From Acidobacterium sp049965615 (GTDB lineage Bacteria; Acidobacteriota; Terriglobia; Terriglobales; Acidobacteriaceae): a stretch of 64,000 nucleotides of DNA. Position numbers and translations under genes: made by a program. The notes under the pieces are model-generated. The model saw only the letters and a program-made list of their open reading frames with translations. It did no database searches and was not told the origin of the DNA. The stretch is taken from positions 1 through 64,000 of the forward strand of contig JBMFWD010000008.1 of the NCBI GenBank assembly GCA_049965615.1, in the 5' to 3' direction. Positions 41,613-50,078 of this stretch are shown here, piece after piece. Numbering within the stretch: position 1 is the first letter of the stretch; every line of letters begins with the position of its first letter.

Positions 41613-43280
41613 ATGCCGGTCATGAGAATGCTGCCGCTGATGCATGGATTCGCCGCCGCCTGGTGTGCCTCACTGGCACAGATCGACCTGCACACACTCT
41701 CCCATTACTGGCAGACCCATTACGCCGACCGTACGTTCCAGAATCTTTACCAATGGAACTGGTTTGATGCGTCTCTGCTGCTTCCCTACTTCCTGGTGAT
41801 GATTCTGCTTTCGTTTTACGGCTTACATCGGTACGTGCTGGTTTGGGAGTACTTTCGCCACCGGAAGAATGCGACGAAGGAGCCGGAGCAGCATTTTGAG
41901 GAGTTGCCGTATGTGACGGTGCAACTGCCGATCTACAACGAGCAATTTGTGATCGATCGGCTGATTGAAGCCTGCTGCAAGCTGGAGTATCCGAAGGAGA
42001 AGCTGGAGATTCAGCTGCTGGATGACTCGACGGATGAGACGCAGCAGGTGGCGCAGGAGCTGGTGAAGAAGTACCAGGAGATGGGGCATCCGATTGTGTA
42101 CATTCACCGGACGAACCGGCATGGCTTCAAGGCCGGTGCTCTGGACGAGGGCCTGAAGGTCGCCAAGGGGCAGTTTGTGGCGATTTTCGACGCGGATTTT
42201 GTGCCTCCGCCGGACTGGATCATGAAGGTGGTGCACCACTTTGCTGATCCGGCGATTGGGATGGTGCAGACGCGGTGGACGCACCTGAATCGCGATTACA
42301 GCTTTTTGACGCAGGTCGAGGCGATTCTGCTGGACGGGCATTTTGTGCTGGAGCATGGGGCCCGTTCGCGGTCGGGACTGTTCTTCAACTTCAACGGCAC
42401 GGCCGGGATGTGGCGCCGGGAGGCGATCCAGGACGGTGGCGGCTGGCAACATGACACGCTGACCGAGGATACGGACCTGAGCTACCGCTCGCAGCTGGCG
42501 GGATGGAAGTTCAAGTATCTGCAGGATGTGGAGTGTCCGTCAGAGCTGCCGATTGAGATGACGGCCTTCAAGACGCAGCAGGCGCGGTGGGCAAAGGGGC
42601 TGATTCAGACCTCGATCAAGCTGATTCCGAGGCTGATGCGGTCGAAGATACCGCTGCGGGAGAAGGTGGAGGCGTGGTACCACCTGACGGCGAATATCAG
42701 CTATCCGTTGATGATTGTGCTTTCTGTGCTGCTGATGCCGGCGATGATCATCCGCTTTTACCAGGGGTGGTTCCAGATGCTGTTCATTGATTTTCCACTG
42801 TTTGCGGCGTCGACCTTCTCGATTGGGTCGTTTTACCTGGTGTCGCAGCAGGTTCTTTATCCAAAGCGATGGCACAGGACGCTGTTTTACCTGCCGTTTT
42901 TGATGTCGCTGGGGATTGGGCTGACGCTGACGAACTCCAAGGCGGTGATTGAGGCGCTTCTGGGGATTCAGACTTCGTTCAAGCGGACGCCGAAGTACCG
43001 CGTTCAGGCGAAGGGCGAGAAGTCGAAAGCTTCGAAATATCGCAAGCGGCTGGGGATTCTGCCGCTGTTTGAGCTGCTGATTGGCGGCTACTTTGCGCTT
43101 TGCATCTGGTATTCGATTGTGAACCAGAACCTGTTTACGGTGCCGTTTCTGCTGCTGTTCGTGATCGGTTACTGGTACACGGGTCTGCTTTCGATCTTCC
43201 AGGGCCGGTTTGAGCGCTGGCGGCGCGGCGGGGTGAACCTGGACGAGTCGTCTCCGAAGCCGTTTCCCGTGGGCGTTTAG
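41613..43280 (+). CDS. Processive membrane glycosyltransferase (cellulose-synthase-like, family 2)
   Basis: 555-residue polytopic glycosyltransferase. Membrane segments lie near residues 45-70 and at about 355-375, 385-410, 425-445 and 490-525. The cytoplasmic catalytic domain has VTVQLPIYNE, the first aspartate in LLDDSTDET, DAD in AIFDADFVPP, TED in DTLTEDTDLSY and QQARW, the QxxRW-type motif of processive enzymes. It resembles beta-mannan/cellulose-synthase-like glucosyl- and mannosyltransferases of exopolysaccharide synthesis. No PilZ domain or BcsB-type partner is seen. The acceptor could also be a lipid, as in some beta-glycosyl glycerolipid synthases. The C-terminus is short and charged. 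Product is not determinable from sequence. Confidence 0.85.
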   Translation: MPVMRMLPLMHGFAAAWCASLAQIDLHTLSHYWQTHYADRTFQNLYQWNWFDASLLLPYFLVMILLSFYGLHRYVLVWEYFRHRKNATKEPEQHFEELPYVTVQLPIYNEQFVIDRLIEACCKLEYPKEKLEIQLLDDSTDETQQVAQELVKKYQEMGHPIVYIHRTNRHGFKAGALDEGLKVAKGQFVAIFDADFVPPPDWIMKVVHHFADPAIGMVQTRWTHLNRDYSFLTQVEAILLDGHFVLEHGARSRSGLFFNFNGTAGMWRREAIQDGGGWQHDTLTEDTDLSYRSQLAGWKFKYLQDVECPSELPIEMTAFKTQQARWAKGLIQTSIKLIPRLMRSKIPLREKVEAWYHLTANISYPLMIVLSVLLMPAMIIRFYQGWFQMLFIDFPLFAASTFSIGSFYLVSQQVLYPKRWHRTLFYLPFLMSLGIGLTLTNSKAVIEALLGIQTSFKRTPKYRVQAKGEKSKASKYRKRLGILPLFELLIGGYFALCIWYSIVNQNLFTVPFLLLFVIGYWYTGLLSIFQGRFERWRRGGVNLDESSPKPFPVGV

Positions 43281-43316
43281 TTGCTTTAATCTGCTGGGTT
43301 GCCAGGGAGTTTGTAG

Positions 43317-43928
43317 ATGCACCGTTATGATCCTGCAGAGCACTCATACAAAGACATTTACCGGTTGATGATTGGTGCGGTGGTGCCGCGGCCGATTGCA
43401 TTTGTTTCTTCCGAGGACAAGCACGGGGTGAGGAACCTTGCGCCGTTCAGTTATTTCACGACGTGCAGCACGAATCCGCCGGTGGTGTGTTTTTGCGTGG
43501 CGGTGCGGGGAGGCGAGACGCCGCACAAGGATACGTTGCGGAATATCCGGGAGACGGGCGAATTTGTGGTGAATATCGTCACGGAAGAGATTGTTGTGCC
43601 GATGAATGCGACATCGGCGGAAGTGGGGCCTGACGTGGATGAGTTTGCGCTGTCTGGCCTGACGCCTTTGGCGAGCGAGTTGATTCGACCGGCGCGGGTG
43701 GCGGAGAGTCCATTTCAGATGGAGTGCCGGTTGCGGCAGGTCGTGGAGGTAAGCCCGTTGCCGGGCGGCGGCAACCTGGTGCTGGGCGAGGTGGTGTTGT
43801 TTCACATCCGGGAGGATTTGCTGGAGGACGGCAAGATTGATCCGGATAAGCTGCGGGCGGTAGGGCGGATGGGCGGTCCCACTTACGTTCGGACGCGGGA
43901 GCGCTTTGACCTGGCAAGACCGAAGTAA
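43317..43928 (+). CDS. Flavin-reductase-like FMN-binding split-barrel protein
   Basis: 203-residue protein of the flavin reductase-like domain family, binding FMN in a dimeric split barrel. The FMN-binding signature starts RLMIGAVVPRPIAFVSS, followed by NLAPFSYFTTCSTNPPVVCFCV and DTLRNIRETGEFVVNIV. Members are flavin reductase components or flavoproteins of unknown role. It lies 36 bases after the glycosyltransferase gene with AGGGAG ahead of its ATG, so may be co-transcribed. No monooxygenase partner is adjacent. Confidence 0.85.
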   Translation: MHRYDPAEHSYKDIYRLMIGAVVPRPIAFVSSEDKHGVRNLAPFSYFTTCSTNPPVVCFCVAVRGGETPHKDTLRNIRETGEFVVNIVTEEIVVPMNATSAEVGPDVDEFALSGLTPLASELIRPARVAESPFQMECRLRQVVEVSPLPGGGNLVLGEVVLFHIREDLLEDGKIDPDKLRAVGRMGGPTYVRTRERFDLARPK

Positions 43929-43998
43929 TGCGAGGATGTTATCCAATACCGGCCCGGAATATGCGCATGTCTGGAGGAGGGAAGTGGTTTAGCATGGT

Positions 43999-44014
43999 GG
44001 AGAAGGAATTCTCC
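43999..44014 (+). promoter_or_regulatory. Small hairpin ahead of uppS including a Shine-Dalgarno-like AAGGA
   Basis: GGAGAA (43999-44004) pairs with TTCTCC (44009-44014) around GGAA. The loop and 5' arm contain AAGGA, the ribosome-binding sequence for TTG 44020. Short and only moderately stable. Confidence 0.35.
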
Positions 44015-44019
44015 TTCGC

Positions 44020-44880
44020 TTGTCCGGATCTCCCAAGGGGAAATCATCTTTGAGTCTAGATACGAGCCGCATTCACGAGTTACCGCCGGACGAGATGGAG
44101 ATTTATCGCCGTCTTGATCCGGAGCGCATGCCCCGGCATGTTGCGATCATCATGGATGGGAACGGCCGTTGGGCCGGCAAGCGGGGGCTGAAGCGGTTCT
44201 TTGGCCACAAGAATGGCGCCGAGGCAGTGCAGTTTATCGTGGAGACCTCGTCGCGGATTGGCCTGCCGTGGCTGACGCTGTACGCATTCTCGCTGGAAAA
44301 CAACCTGAAGCGTCCCAAGGCCGAGGTGAGCTTCCTGATGATGTTGCTGCGCTCGTATCTGACGAACAACGTTCAGCGGATGAATGACAACAACGTGCGC
44401 ATCAAGTACGTGGGGCGCACGACGGATTTGCCGTCAGAAGTTTGCGAGCGGATGCAGTGGGCCGAGGAGGCGACGGCAAAGAATACCGGGACGACGCTGA
44501 CGCTGGCGCTGAATTACGGCGGGCGCAGTGAGATTGTGGATGCGGTGCGGCGGGTAGCCGCGGATGTGGCCTCGGGGAAGATTCGTCCGGAAGATATTAC
44601 GGAAGCGGATATCGACCGGAATCTTTATACAAGCTATATGGCGGACCCGGATCTGCTGATCCGGACCTCGGGCGAGATGCGGATTTCGAATTTTCTGCTG
44701 TGGCAGATTGCGTATACGGAGATCCTGGTGACGGACCGGCTGTGGCCGGATTACCGGGGCGTGCATCTGCTGGAAGCGATTGAGGAATACCAGCGGCGTG
44801 AGCGGCGGTTTGGCGGGCTGAAAACGGGTGCGGAGTCCGATGACGTGAAATCGCTGCCGGACCGGGAACTGGTGCTGTAA
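44020..44880 (+). CDS. uppS: Isoprenyl transferase (undecaprenyl diphosphate synthase)
   Basis: Cis-prenyltransferase producing the C55 lipid carrier for peptidoglycan and envelope polysaccharides. The active site begins HVAIIMDGNGRWA, with the catalytic aspartate at D46 in the longest reading. Later family blocks are LYAFSLENNLKRP, ALNYGGRSEIVDA and DLLIRTSGEMRISNFLLWQIAYTE (in parts). TTG 44020 gives 286 residues; TTG 44050, with AAGGGG about nine bases upstream, and ATG 44095 are alternatives and would bring the length nearer the usual 240-260. No cdsA gene follows, unlike the common uppS-cdsA order. Confidence 0.92.
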   Translation: MSGSPKGKSSLSLDTSRIHELPPDEMEIYRRLDPERMPRHVAIIMDGNGRWAGKRGLKRFFGHKNGAEAVQFIVETSSRIGLPWLTLYAFSLENNLKRPKAEVSFLMMLLRSYLTNNVQRMNDNNVRIKYVGRTTDLPSEVCERMQWAEEATAKNTGTTLTLALNYGGRSEIVDAVRRVAADVASGKIRPEDITEADIDRNLYTSYMADPDLLIRTSGEMRISNFLLWQIAYTEILVTDRLWPDYRGVHLLEAIEEYQRRERRFGGLKTGAESDDVKSLPDRELVL

Positions 44881-45024
44881 ATCCCTTCTGTGCAGGGACT
44901 TAGTGCGTGGTGACGCTGGCTGGGGATTTTTCTCCTCTGAAATAAAAATCTGAAGGGCCGATTTTCCCGTGCGAGGCGTGCGGGATGGGGTTAGCATTTT
45001 TCAAAACAGGAGGTGAGGTGCCGC

Positions 45025-45321
45025 ATGGGTTTCGATGGCGAGCGTCCTGAATCTGCTGGATCGGCAGATTTCGATCCTGAACAGTCACGACAGGAACTGG
45101 AAGAGGAACGGCGGAAGATACGCCGGTTTCAGCTGATGATGGACATGGTGGTGGCGGTGATTGCGCAGCAGCCGAGGCTGACGGTGGACGAGGCCGCGGA
45201 GATGGTGGCGGAGACGGAGCGCGTGGCGCTGAAGATGTTTCCTGCGAAGGAGCTGGCCTACAGGATTATCTACAAGCCGAGGCTGCAGCGGGTGATGCGC
45301 GAGCGTTACCGGATCCAGTAA
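45025..45321 (+). CDS. Small helical protein, unknown function
   Basis: 98 residues, not recognised. AGGAGG lies 11 bases before ATG 45025; a GTG at 45013 in frame is less likely. The sequence has a polar, acidic N-terminus (about 30 residues), then a charged helix (QSRQELEEERRKIRRFQLMMDMVVAVIAQQ, seen in parts). It ends with a second helical pair around LTVDEAAEMVAETERVALKMFP and a basic tail. It has no signal or membrane segment. Good start signal and non-random composition suggest a real gene. The structure would fit an all-alpha DNA- or protein-binding adaptor. Confidence 0.65.
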   Translation: MGFDGERPESAGSADFDPEQSRQELEEERRKIRRFQLMMDMVVAVIAQQPRLTVDEAAEMVAETERVALKMFPAKELAYRIIYKPRLQRVMRERYRIQ

Positions 45322-45333
45322 ATCGAGTCGCCG

Positions 45334-46116
45334 CTACTTGTCCGAGATGGATGTGAGACGGAAGGTGATGGTTCCCCAGAAGAGGCGGGCGCGCATCTGC
45401 ACGGGGATGTGGCGCGCGTCGTCGGTGTACCAGATCCAGATATTGCCACGATTTTTGACTACGCCGGCGTCGGCGGTGGGCTGGACGCGGACGGTCTGGA
45501 AGGTGCCCAGGGGTGTTTGTACGGTTTCGTGGTCTTCGACCTTCATGGTGACGGCGACGGTTCGATCGACGTCGGCGAGTGGGATGCCGAAGCTCTGGCC
45601 GACCGTGAGATTTTGCGAGGCGGGGTAGAAGATGGCCGAGAGGTCGTCGGAGACGCAGCCTGGGATGGCGGCCTGCTTGTGCTCGGTGGTGCCGTCGACG
45701 AGGTTTTTCTGCTGGAAGATGGAGATTTTGCGGCCGTAGTCGAAGGTGAGGTTGCTGTCTACGCGGCGGTGCCCTTCGCTGATTTGTTTGGAAAAGCTTT
45801 GCGAGCAGCCGGTGGTGGTGTTGAAGGACGACTCGAAGTGATCGACGACCTTGTAGATGAGGTTGACGGCGCCGACGGTTTCGCTGGTAGCAGCGACCTT
45901 TTCGATGGGACCGTCCTGCTCGAGGTGGAAGACGGCTGTGCCGGCGGGGAAGACGCGCCAGTCGACCGCGTAGGTGAGGGTTTGATGGACGGGAAAGCTG
46001 TAGCCGGGGCGCGGGGGCTGGAGCGCCGGGAGGGCGGTTTTCGGGGCTTGTGCCTGCAGGCTGCCCAGAAAGAAAAGAGTGGTTGTGATTCCGAGCAGTC
46101 GATTACGCCAGTTCAA
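45334..46116 (-). CDS. DUF3108-type exported protein
   Basis: 260 residues, TTG start at 46116. The signal peptide is LLGITTTLFFLGSLQAQAP. The mature protein begins SFPVHQTLTYAVDWRVFPAGTA, the hallmark opening of the DUF3108 beta-sandwich family, and has DHFESSFNTTTGC and FYPASQNLTVGQSFGIPL later. Function is unknown. It follows the isoprenylcysteine-methyltransferase-like gene by 32 bases on the same strand, so it may be the last gene of the lipid A/Kdo transcript and act in the envelope. Confidence 0.78.
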   Translation of the reverse strand: MNWRNRLLGITTTLFFLGSLQAQAPKTALPALQPPRPGYSFPVHQTLTYAVDWRVFPAGTAVFHLEQDGPIEKVAATSETVGAVNLIYKVVDHFESSFNTTTGCSQSFSKQISEGHRRVDSNLTFDYGRKISIFQQKNLVDGTTEHKQAAIPGCVSDDLSAIFYPASQNLTVGQSFGIPLADVDRTVAVTMKVEDHETVQTPLGTFQTVRVQPTADAGVVKNRGNIWIWYTDDARHIPVQMRARLFWGTITFRLTSISDK

Positions 46117-46148
46117 AAGTCATCTCATCCCAAGGCCGGTGGAAAGCT

Positions 46149-46697
46149 TCACCGGCGAAAATACAGCCTCAGCAATAGCGCGGCATAAAGGGCCATCGCA
46201 CCCATAACCGCATTGTACTCACGATGCCTGCTGTAAAGCGCGGCGGAAAACTTTCCGGCTTCGCCCTGCATGCCGGGGGTGAGGCGCGGCAAGAGGCGTG
46301 GAACGCGGCGGCAGTAGTCGTCAAAGCCCGGAAACATGCCGCGGAGAAATTCTTCTTCTGAGCGGATGACGGGCAAATAAATGGCAAAGAAGAGGATGGC
46401 GATGCCGGTGAGGACCCACCCGTTCCGGGCGGCGACGGCGAATCCCAACGCGATGGAGAGCGAGCCGAGGTAGAGCGGGTTGCGGGTGTGCGCGTAGGGT
46501 CCGGTGACGGTGAGTTCGCGATTCTTTTTGACGTAGCCGGAGGCGTAGGCGCGCAGAGCGATGCCGGGGAGCACGAGCAGGAGGCTCCAGCCGAGCGAGG
46601 CCGGGGATGGCTGCGCGATCCAGAGGAAGAATATGGCAAAAGCGAAGCCGAGCGGGACGCGGATGCGGCGGGCGATGCGGTTCCAGTTGGTTTTCAC
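46149..46697 (-). CDS. Isoprenylcysteine carboxyl methyltransferase-like membrane protein
   Basis: 182-residue membrane protein with the conserved C-terminal methyltransferase pattern of the ICMT/phospholipid methyltransferase group: GPYAHTRNPLYLGSL (S-adenosylmethionine site), then EEEFLRGMFPGFDDYCRRVPRLLP. Four or five hydrophobic segments are present (VPLGFAFAIFFLWIA, SLLLVLPGIALRAYA, WVLTGIAILFFAIYLPVI). GTG 46697 overlaps the stop of the heptosyltransferase gene by four bases, so translation is coupled. Bacteria lack prenylated CaaX proteins in general, so the substrate is likely a lipid or other small molecule; this is inference. Confidence 0.8.
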   Translation of the reverse strand: MKTNWNRIARRIRVPLGFAFAIFFLWIAQPSPASLGWSLLLVLPGIALRAYASGYVKKNRELTVTGPYAHTRNPLYLGSLSIALGFAVAARNGWVLTGIAILFFAIYLPVIRSEEEFLRGMFPGFDDYCRRVPRLLPRLTPGMQGEAGKFSAALYSRHREYNAVMGAMALYAALLLRLYFRR

Positions 46698-47749
46698 AGC
46701 GAAGCTTCCTTTGGATGGGTGAGGAGTTCCATGGCGGCTGCGGTGACGGCTGCTGGAGCGATGGTGAGCAGGCCTGCTTCGGGTTCGGTGCGGCGGGTGT
46801 GGTCGCGCCTGCTTTCAGGGTGGCGCAGGACGCGAGATGGCACGCCGTAGGGGCCGTTACGAGCCGGGTCGGTGGGTCCGAAGATGCCGACGACGGGGCG
46901 GCCGAGAGCGCAGGCGAGGTGGAGCGGGCCTGTGTCACCAGCGATGACGAGCGAGGCGCGACGGGTGAGGGCGATGAGTTCGGAGAGCGAGGGCGTGAGC
47001 GTCATGGCAGAGGGGCAGACGGCGGTGATTTGCTGCGCGAGGTCGAGTTCGGAAGGCCCTGCGTTGATGGCCACATGATAGCCCTGCGCGGTGAGGTTCT
47101 GCGCCACTTCGCCGTAGCGGGAGGCGGGCCAGCGCTTGGCTCCCCAGCCTGCGCCGGGGCTGATGAGGACCAGTGGCTGGGGCAGGGCGGCGGCGTAGGC
47201 GGTGCTGGCGGTGTCGCAGGGCAGGAGGGGTTGCAGGGAGGGAAGCGTCTGGCTGGAGAGAGCCTCGGTGAGCTCGATGGATTGCTCGATGACGTGGACG
47301 CCGCGGGTGGCGACTTTCTTCGAGAAGAAGAGACGGGCGAGCGGCTCGCGGGGTTCGGCTTCTCCGATGAGATTGTGAGGGTGGGCGGAGCGGGCGATCC
47401 AGGCGGAGCGCACGGCGCCCTGGAGATCGATGGCTACGTCGTATTTTGCGGCGCGTAGTTCGCGACGAATGGTGCGGATTTCGCGCAGTGTCTGGAGGCT
47501 AAAGGGCGCTTTGGCCCAGCGCTTGGCGGGGACGATGTGGAGGGTGTCGACAAGGGGCATGCCTTCTGTGCCGGGCAAGGCATTTTCAGCACGAAAGAGT
47601 GATGTCCATTGGGGCTCGACGGCCCAGCCGATGTGCCAGCCTGGGTGCGCGCGGCGCAGGGCGGTAATGGCTGGGAGCGAGTGGAGAATGTCGCCCATGG
47701 CGCCGAGGCGAACCACCAGGACTCGCAAAGATTTTGAACTGTCAGGCAA
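46694..47749 (-). CDS. waaC-like: Glycosyltransferase family 9 (ADP-heptose:LPS heptosyltransferase-like)
   Basis: 351-residue GT-B fold enzyme of the heptosyltransferase family adding core sugars to Kdo2-lipid A. Seen are LVVRLGAMGDILHSLPAITALR at the N-terminus, DVAIDLQGAVRSAWIA, LISPGAGWGAKRWP (ADP-binding) and VIAGDTGPLHLACALGRPVVGIFGPTDP near the C-terminus. TTG 47749 is the track-consistent start but lacks a clear ribosome-binding site; TTG 47728 would start at RVLVVRLG. It lies between lpxK and an ICMT-like gene, which supports an LPS core role. HepI versus HepII specificity is not decided. Confidence 0.87.
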   Translation of the reverse strand: MPDSSKSLRVLVVRLGAMGDILHSLPAITALRRAHPGWHIGWAVEPQWTSLFRAENALPGTEGMPLVDTLHIVPAKRWAKAPFSLQTLREIRTIRRELRAAKYDVAIDLQGAVRSAWIARSAHPHNLIGEAEPREPLARLFFSKKVATRGVHVIEQSIELTEALSSQTLPSLQPLLPCDTASTAYAAALPQPLVLISPGAGWGAKRWPASRYGEVAQNLTAQGYHVAINAGPSELDLAQQITAVCPSAMTLTPSLSELIALTRRASLVIAGDTGPLHLACALGRPVVGIFGPTDPARNGPYGVPSRVLRHPESRRDHTRRTEPEAGLLTIAPAAVTAAAMELLTHPKEASL

Positions 47750-47761
47750 GAGTTCATTTTC

Positions 47762-48757
47762 TCATAGCGCGGGGGCATTTTCAGCGGGTGCAAGCAGCGT
47801 GAGCAGTTCCTGGCGGACCTGGGATTCGTCCTCGAAATGCACGCGGAGTTGCGCGGTGCGGAGAGCGGCGACGGCTTCGAGTCGGGAGCGTTGTTCGGGA
47901 CTGAGGCGGACGGCGTCTTTCTCGGTGGTGAGGAAGGTGCGAACAGGGTGACGGCGCTGGAGGTCGAGGAGGTGGGTGATGTCGGCGTCGGTAAAGGTGT
48001 GGTGGTCTGGAAAGGCGGTGCGGGCGGAGAGTGTGAGGCCGCTGGCGGCGAGGGATTGGAAGAATTCGTTGGGCCGGGCTATGCCGCAGAAGGCGATGAC
48101 GCTTTTACAGGAGGGTGGCGCGGCGAGTTCTCGGTGCATGATCCAGACGGGCTGGTGGAGATTGCGGCGGCGAAGTTCGGGCTGGAGGGCGCGATCTTCT
48201 GCGCGAAGGACGAAGATGTGGGCGCGGCGGAGTGCGGAGAGCGGCTCGCGGAGGCGGCCGGCGGGCAGGAGGAACTCGTGGAAGTCGCTGGCGTGGAGGA
48301 CGACGATGTCGAGGTCGCGATGGAGCTGGCGGTGCTGGAATCCGTCGTCGAGGATGTGCAGGCGCGGGCCGGGGATTTCGCGCTCCGCGAGACGGCCTGC
48401 TTCGTAGCGGCTGGCGCCGACGTAGACGGGTACGCCGGCCTGCTGCGCGATGAGGAGAGGCTCGTCACCGTAGCGGGCGGCGGGGCCTTCGGGCGGGACG
48501 CGCTCGGTTTGCTGCGAGCTGCGCTGGTAGCCGCGGGAGAGGACGTCTGCGGGAATGTTTTGCTCGCGGGCAAGTTCGACGAGGCGGAGGACGACGGGGG
48601 TTTTGCCGCTGCCGCCGACGGAGAGGTTGCCGACGCTGAGGACGGGGTAATGGAGACGCCGGGCAGGGGATTTGTCACCGTGATAGCGACGATTTTTGAG
48701 CGCGAGGCCCGCGGCGTAGAGCGGGACGAGCGGCAGGAGCAGGCGTTGCGGCTTCAT
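47762..48757 (-). CDS. lpxK: Tetraacyldisaccharide 4'-kinase LpxK
   Basis: Inner-membrane kinase phosphorylating the 4' position of the lipid A precursor. 331 residues. N-terminal hydrophobic segment LLLPLVPLYAAGLAL. Walker A in VGNLSVGGSGKTP (residues 42-54), then YGDEPLLIAQ and the conserved ILDDGFQHRQLHRDLDIV. Start ATG 48757 overlaps the waaA stop by four bases, so waaA-lpxK are translationally coupled. Presence proves lipid A synthesis and hence an LPS-type outer membrane. Confidence 0.94.
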   Translation of the reverse strand: MKPQRLLLPLVPLYAAGLALKNRRYHGDKSPARRLHYPVLSVGNLSVGGSGKTPVVLRLVELAREQNIPADVLSRGYQRSSQQTERVPPEGPAARYGDEPLLIAQQAGVPVYVGASRYEAGRLAEREIPGPRLHILDDGFQHRQLHRDLDIVVLHASDFHEFLLPAGRLREPLSALRRAHIFVLRAEDRALQPELRRRNLHQPVWIMHRELAAPPSCKSVIAFCGIARPNEFFQSLAASGLTLSARTAFPDHHTFTDADITHLLDLQRRHPVRTFLTTEKDAVRLSPEQRSRLEAVAALRTAQLRVHFEDESQVRQELLTLLAPAENAPAL

Positions 48758-50028
48758 GATTGGTCTCGCAGGATGTTGAGGATGGTGGCGACGGCGCGGT
48801 CGGTGGCTCCCGCCTCGCGCCGGCAGACTTTTTGCGCGGCCATACCCATGCGGCGGGCCTCTTGAGGATGCGCGAAGAGATTTGCAATCGCGATGGATAC
48901 ATTTTCCGGAGGGGTGATGGTGAGGGCGTTCTCCGCGAGGAGCGTATGCACGATACCGCGGAAGTTTTCTACATGAGGCCCGGTGAGGACGGGCACGGCG
49001 AACTGCGCGGGCTCGAGGGGATTGTGGCCGCCTTTGGGAATGAGGCTTCCGCCGACAAATGCAACTGTGGCGATTGCGTATAGGCCGGCGAGCTCGCCGA
49101 TGGTATCGAGCAGGAGGATGGAGCCGGGCGCAAGGGGAACAGGGTTGGCGGCCCAGGTTGTGCGGCGGTACCAGGTGCGGCCGCTGACGGCGAGGATTTG
49201 CGCGACGGCGTTGAAGCGTTCGGGGTGGCGCGGCGCGAGGAGGGTGACGGCATCCGCAGGAAACGCGCTGAGCAGGATTTGCTCTTCGCTTTCCGATCCG
49301 ATGGCGCAGGTGGAGCCGCAGACGAGGACGGGAGCGCCGGATGGAAGATGCCGGCGGATGGTTTCGACGATGGGGGCGGGCTCGGCGATGCGAATGTCGT
49401 ACTTGAGATTGCCTGTTGCGACAGCGTTAGCGGCGCCGAGAGCTTGCATGCGCTGGGCATCGACTTCCGATTGGGCGAGGACGGCGGCGAAGTTGCGAAG
49501 CAATGGCTGCCAGAGTTTGCGCAGGCGATGGTAGCGCGGCCAGGAGCGGTTGGAGATGCGGGCGTTGACGACGGCGACCGGGATATGGCGGCGATGGCAC
49601 TCGGAGAGCATGCGCGGCCAGAATTCGGTTTCGAGCAAGACGAGCATGCGGGGCTGGAGAGCACGCAGGCAGGCGCGGACGGCGAATGCGAAGTCGAGAG
49701 GGAAGTAGAAGACGGAGTCTGCGCCGAAGCGCTCGCGGGCGAGGGCCTGGCCGGTGCGGGTGGTGGTGGAGATGACGACGGCGCAGCCGCTTTGCTCGCG
49801 AAGGGATTGAATGAGGCGGCTGGCGGCGAGGACTTCTCCCACGGAGACGGCGTGGATCCAGAGGACGGGCTTGCCTTTAACGTAGCCGCGAAGCGCGCGG
49901 GGCACGCGTCCGAGGCGCTGCGGGAGTCCCTCGCGGTATTTGCCCGTGGTGGCCATGCGCAGGAGCCAGAAGGGCGCGCTGACGAGCAGTGCGAGTGTTA
50001 TTGCGATGCTGTAAAAAGCGAGGAGCAA
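48754..50028 (-). CDS. waaA: 3-deoxy-D-manno-octulosonic acid (Kdo) transferase
   Basis: Transfers Kdo from CMP-Kdo to lipid IVA. 424 residues from TTG 50028. The N-terminal membrane anchor is FYSIAITLALLVSAPFWLL. The acceptor-side domain has HAVSVGEVLAA with the catalytic glutamate (near residue 65), and LLETEFWPRML. The C-terminal donor-binding domain has LLAPRHPERF, FVGGSLIPKGGHNPLEPAQFAVPVLTGPH (in parts). First gene of a reverse-strand envelope operon: waaA-lpxK-heptosyltransferase-ICMT-like. Confidence 0.94.
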   Translation of the reverse strand: MLLAFYSIAITLALLVSAPFWLLRMATTGKYREGLPQRLGRVPRALRGYVKGKPVLWIHAVSVGEVLAASRLIQSLREQSGCAVVISTTTRTGQALARERFGADSVFYFPLDFAFAVRACLRALQPRMLVLLETEFWPRMLSECHRRHIPVAVVNARISNRSWPRYHRLRKLWQPLLRNFAAVLAQSEVDAQRMQALGAANAVATGNLKYDIRIAEPAPIVETIRRHLPSGAPVLVCGSTCAIGSESEEQILLSAFPADAVTLLAPRHPERFNAVAQILAVSGRTWYRRTTWAANPVPLAPGSILLLDTIGELAGLYAIATVAFVGGSLIPKGGHNPLEPAQFAVPVLTGPHVENFRGIVHTLLAENALTITPPENVSIAIANLFAHPQEARRMGMAAQKVCRREAGATDRAVATILNILRDQS

Positions 50029-50078
50029 TCGATCTCTTTACCGGAGGCTTCCGCGAAGATGATAATCGGCGCAAGGTT

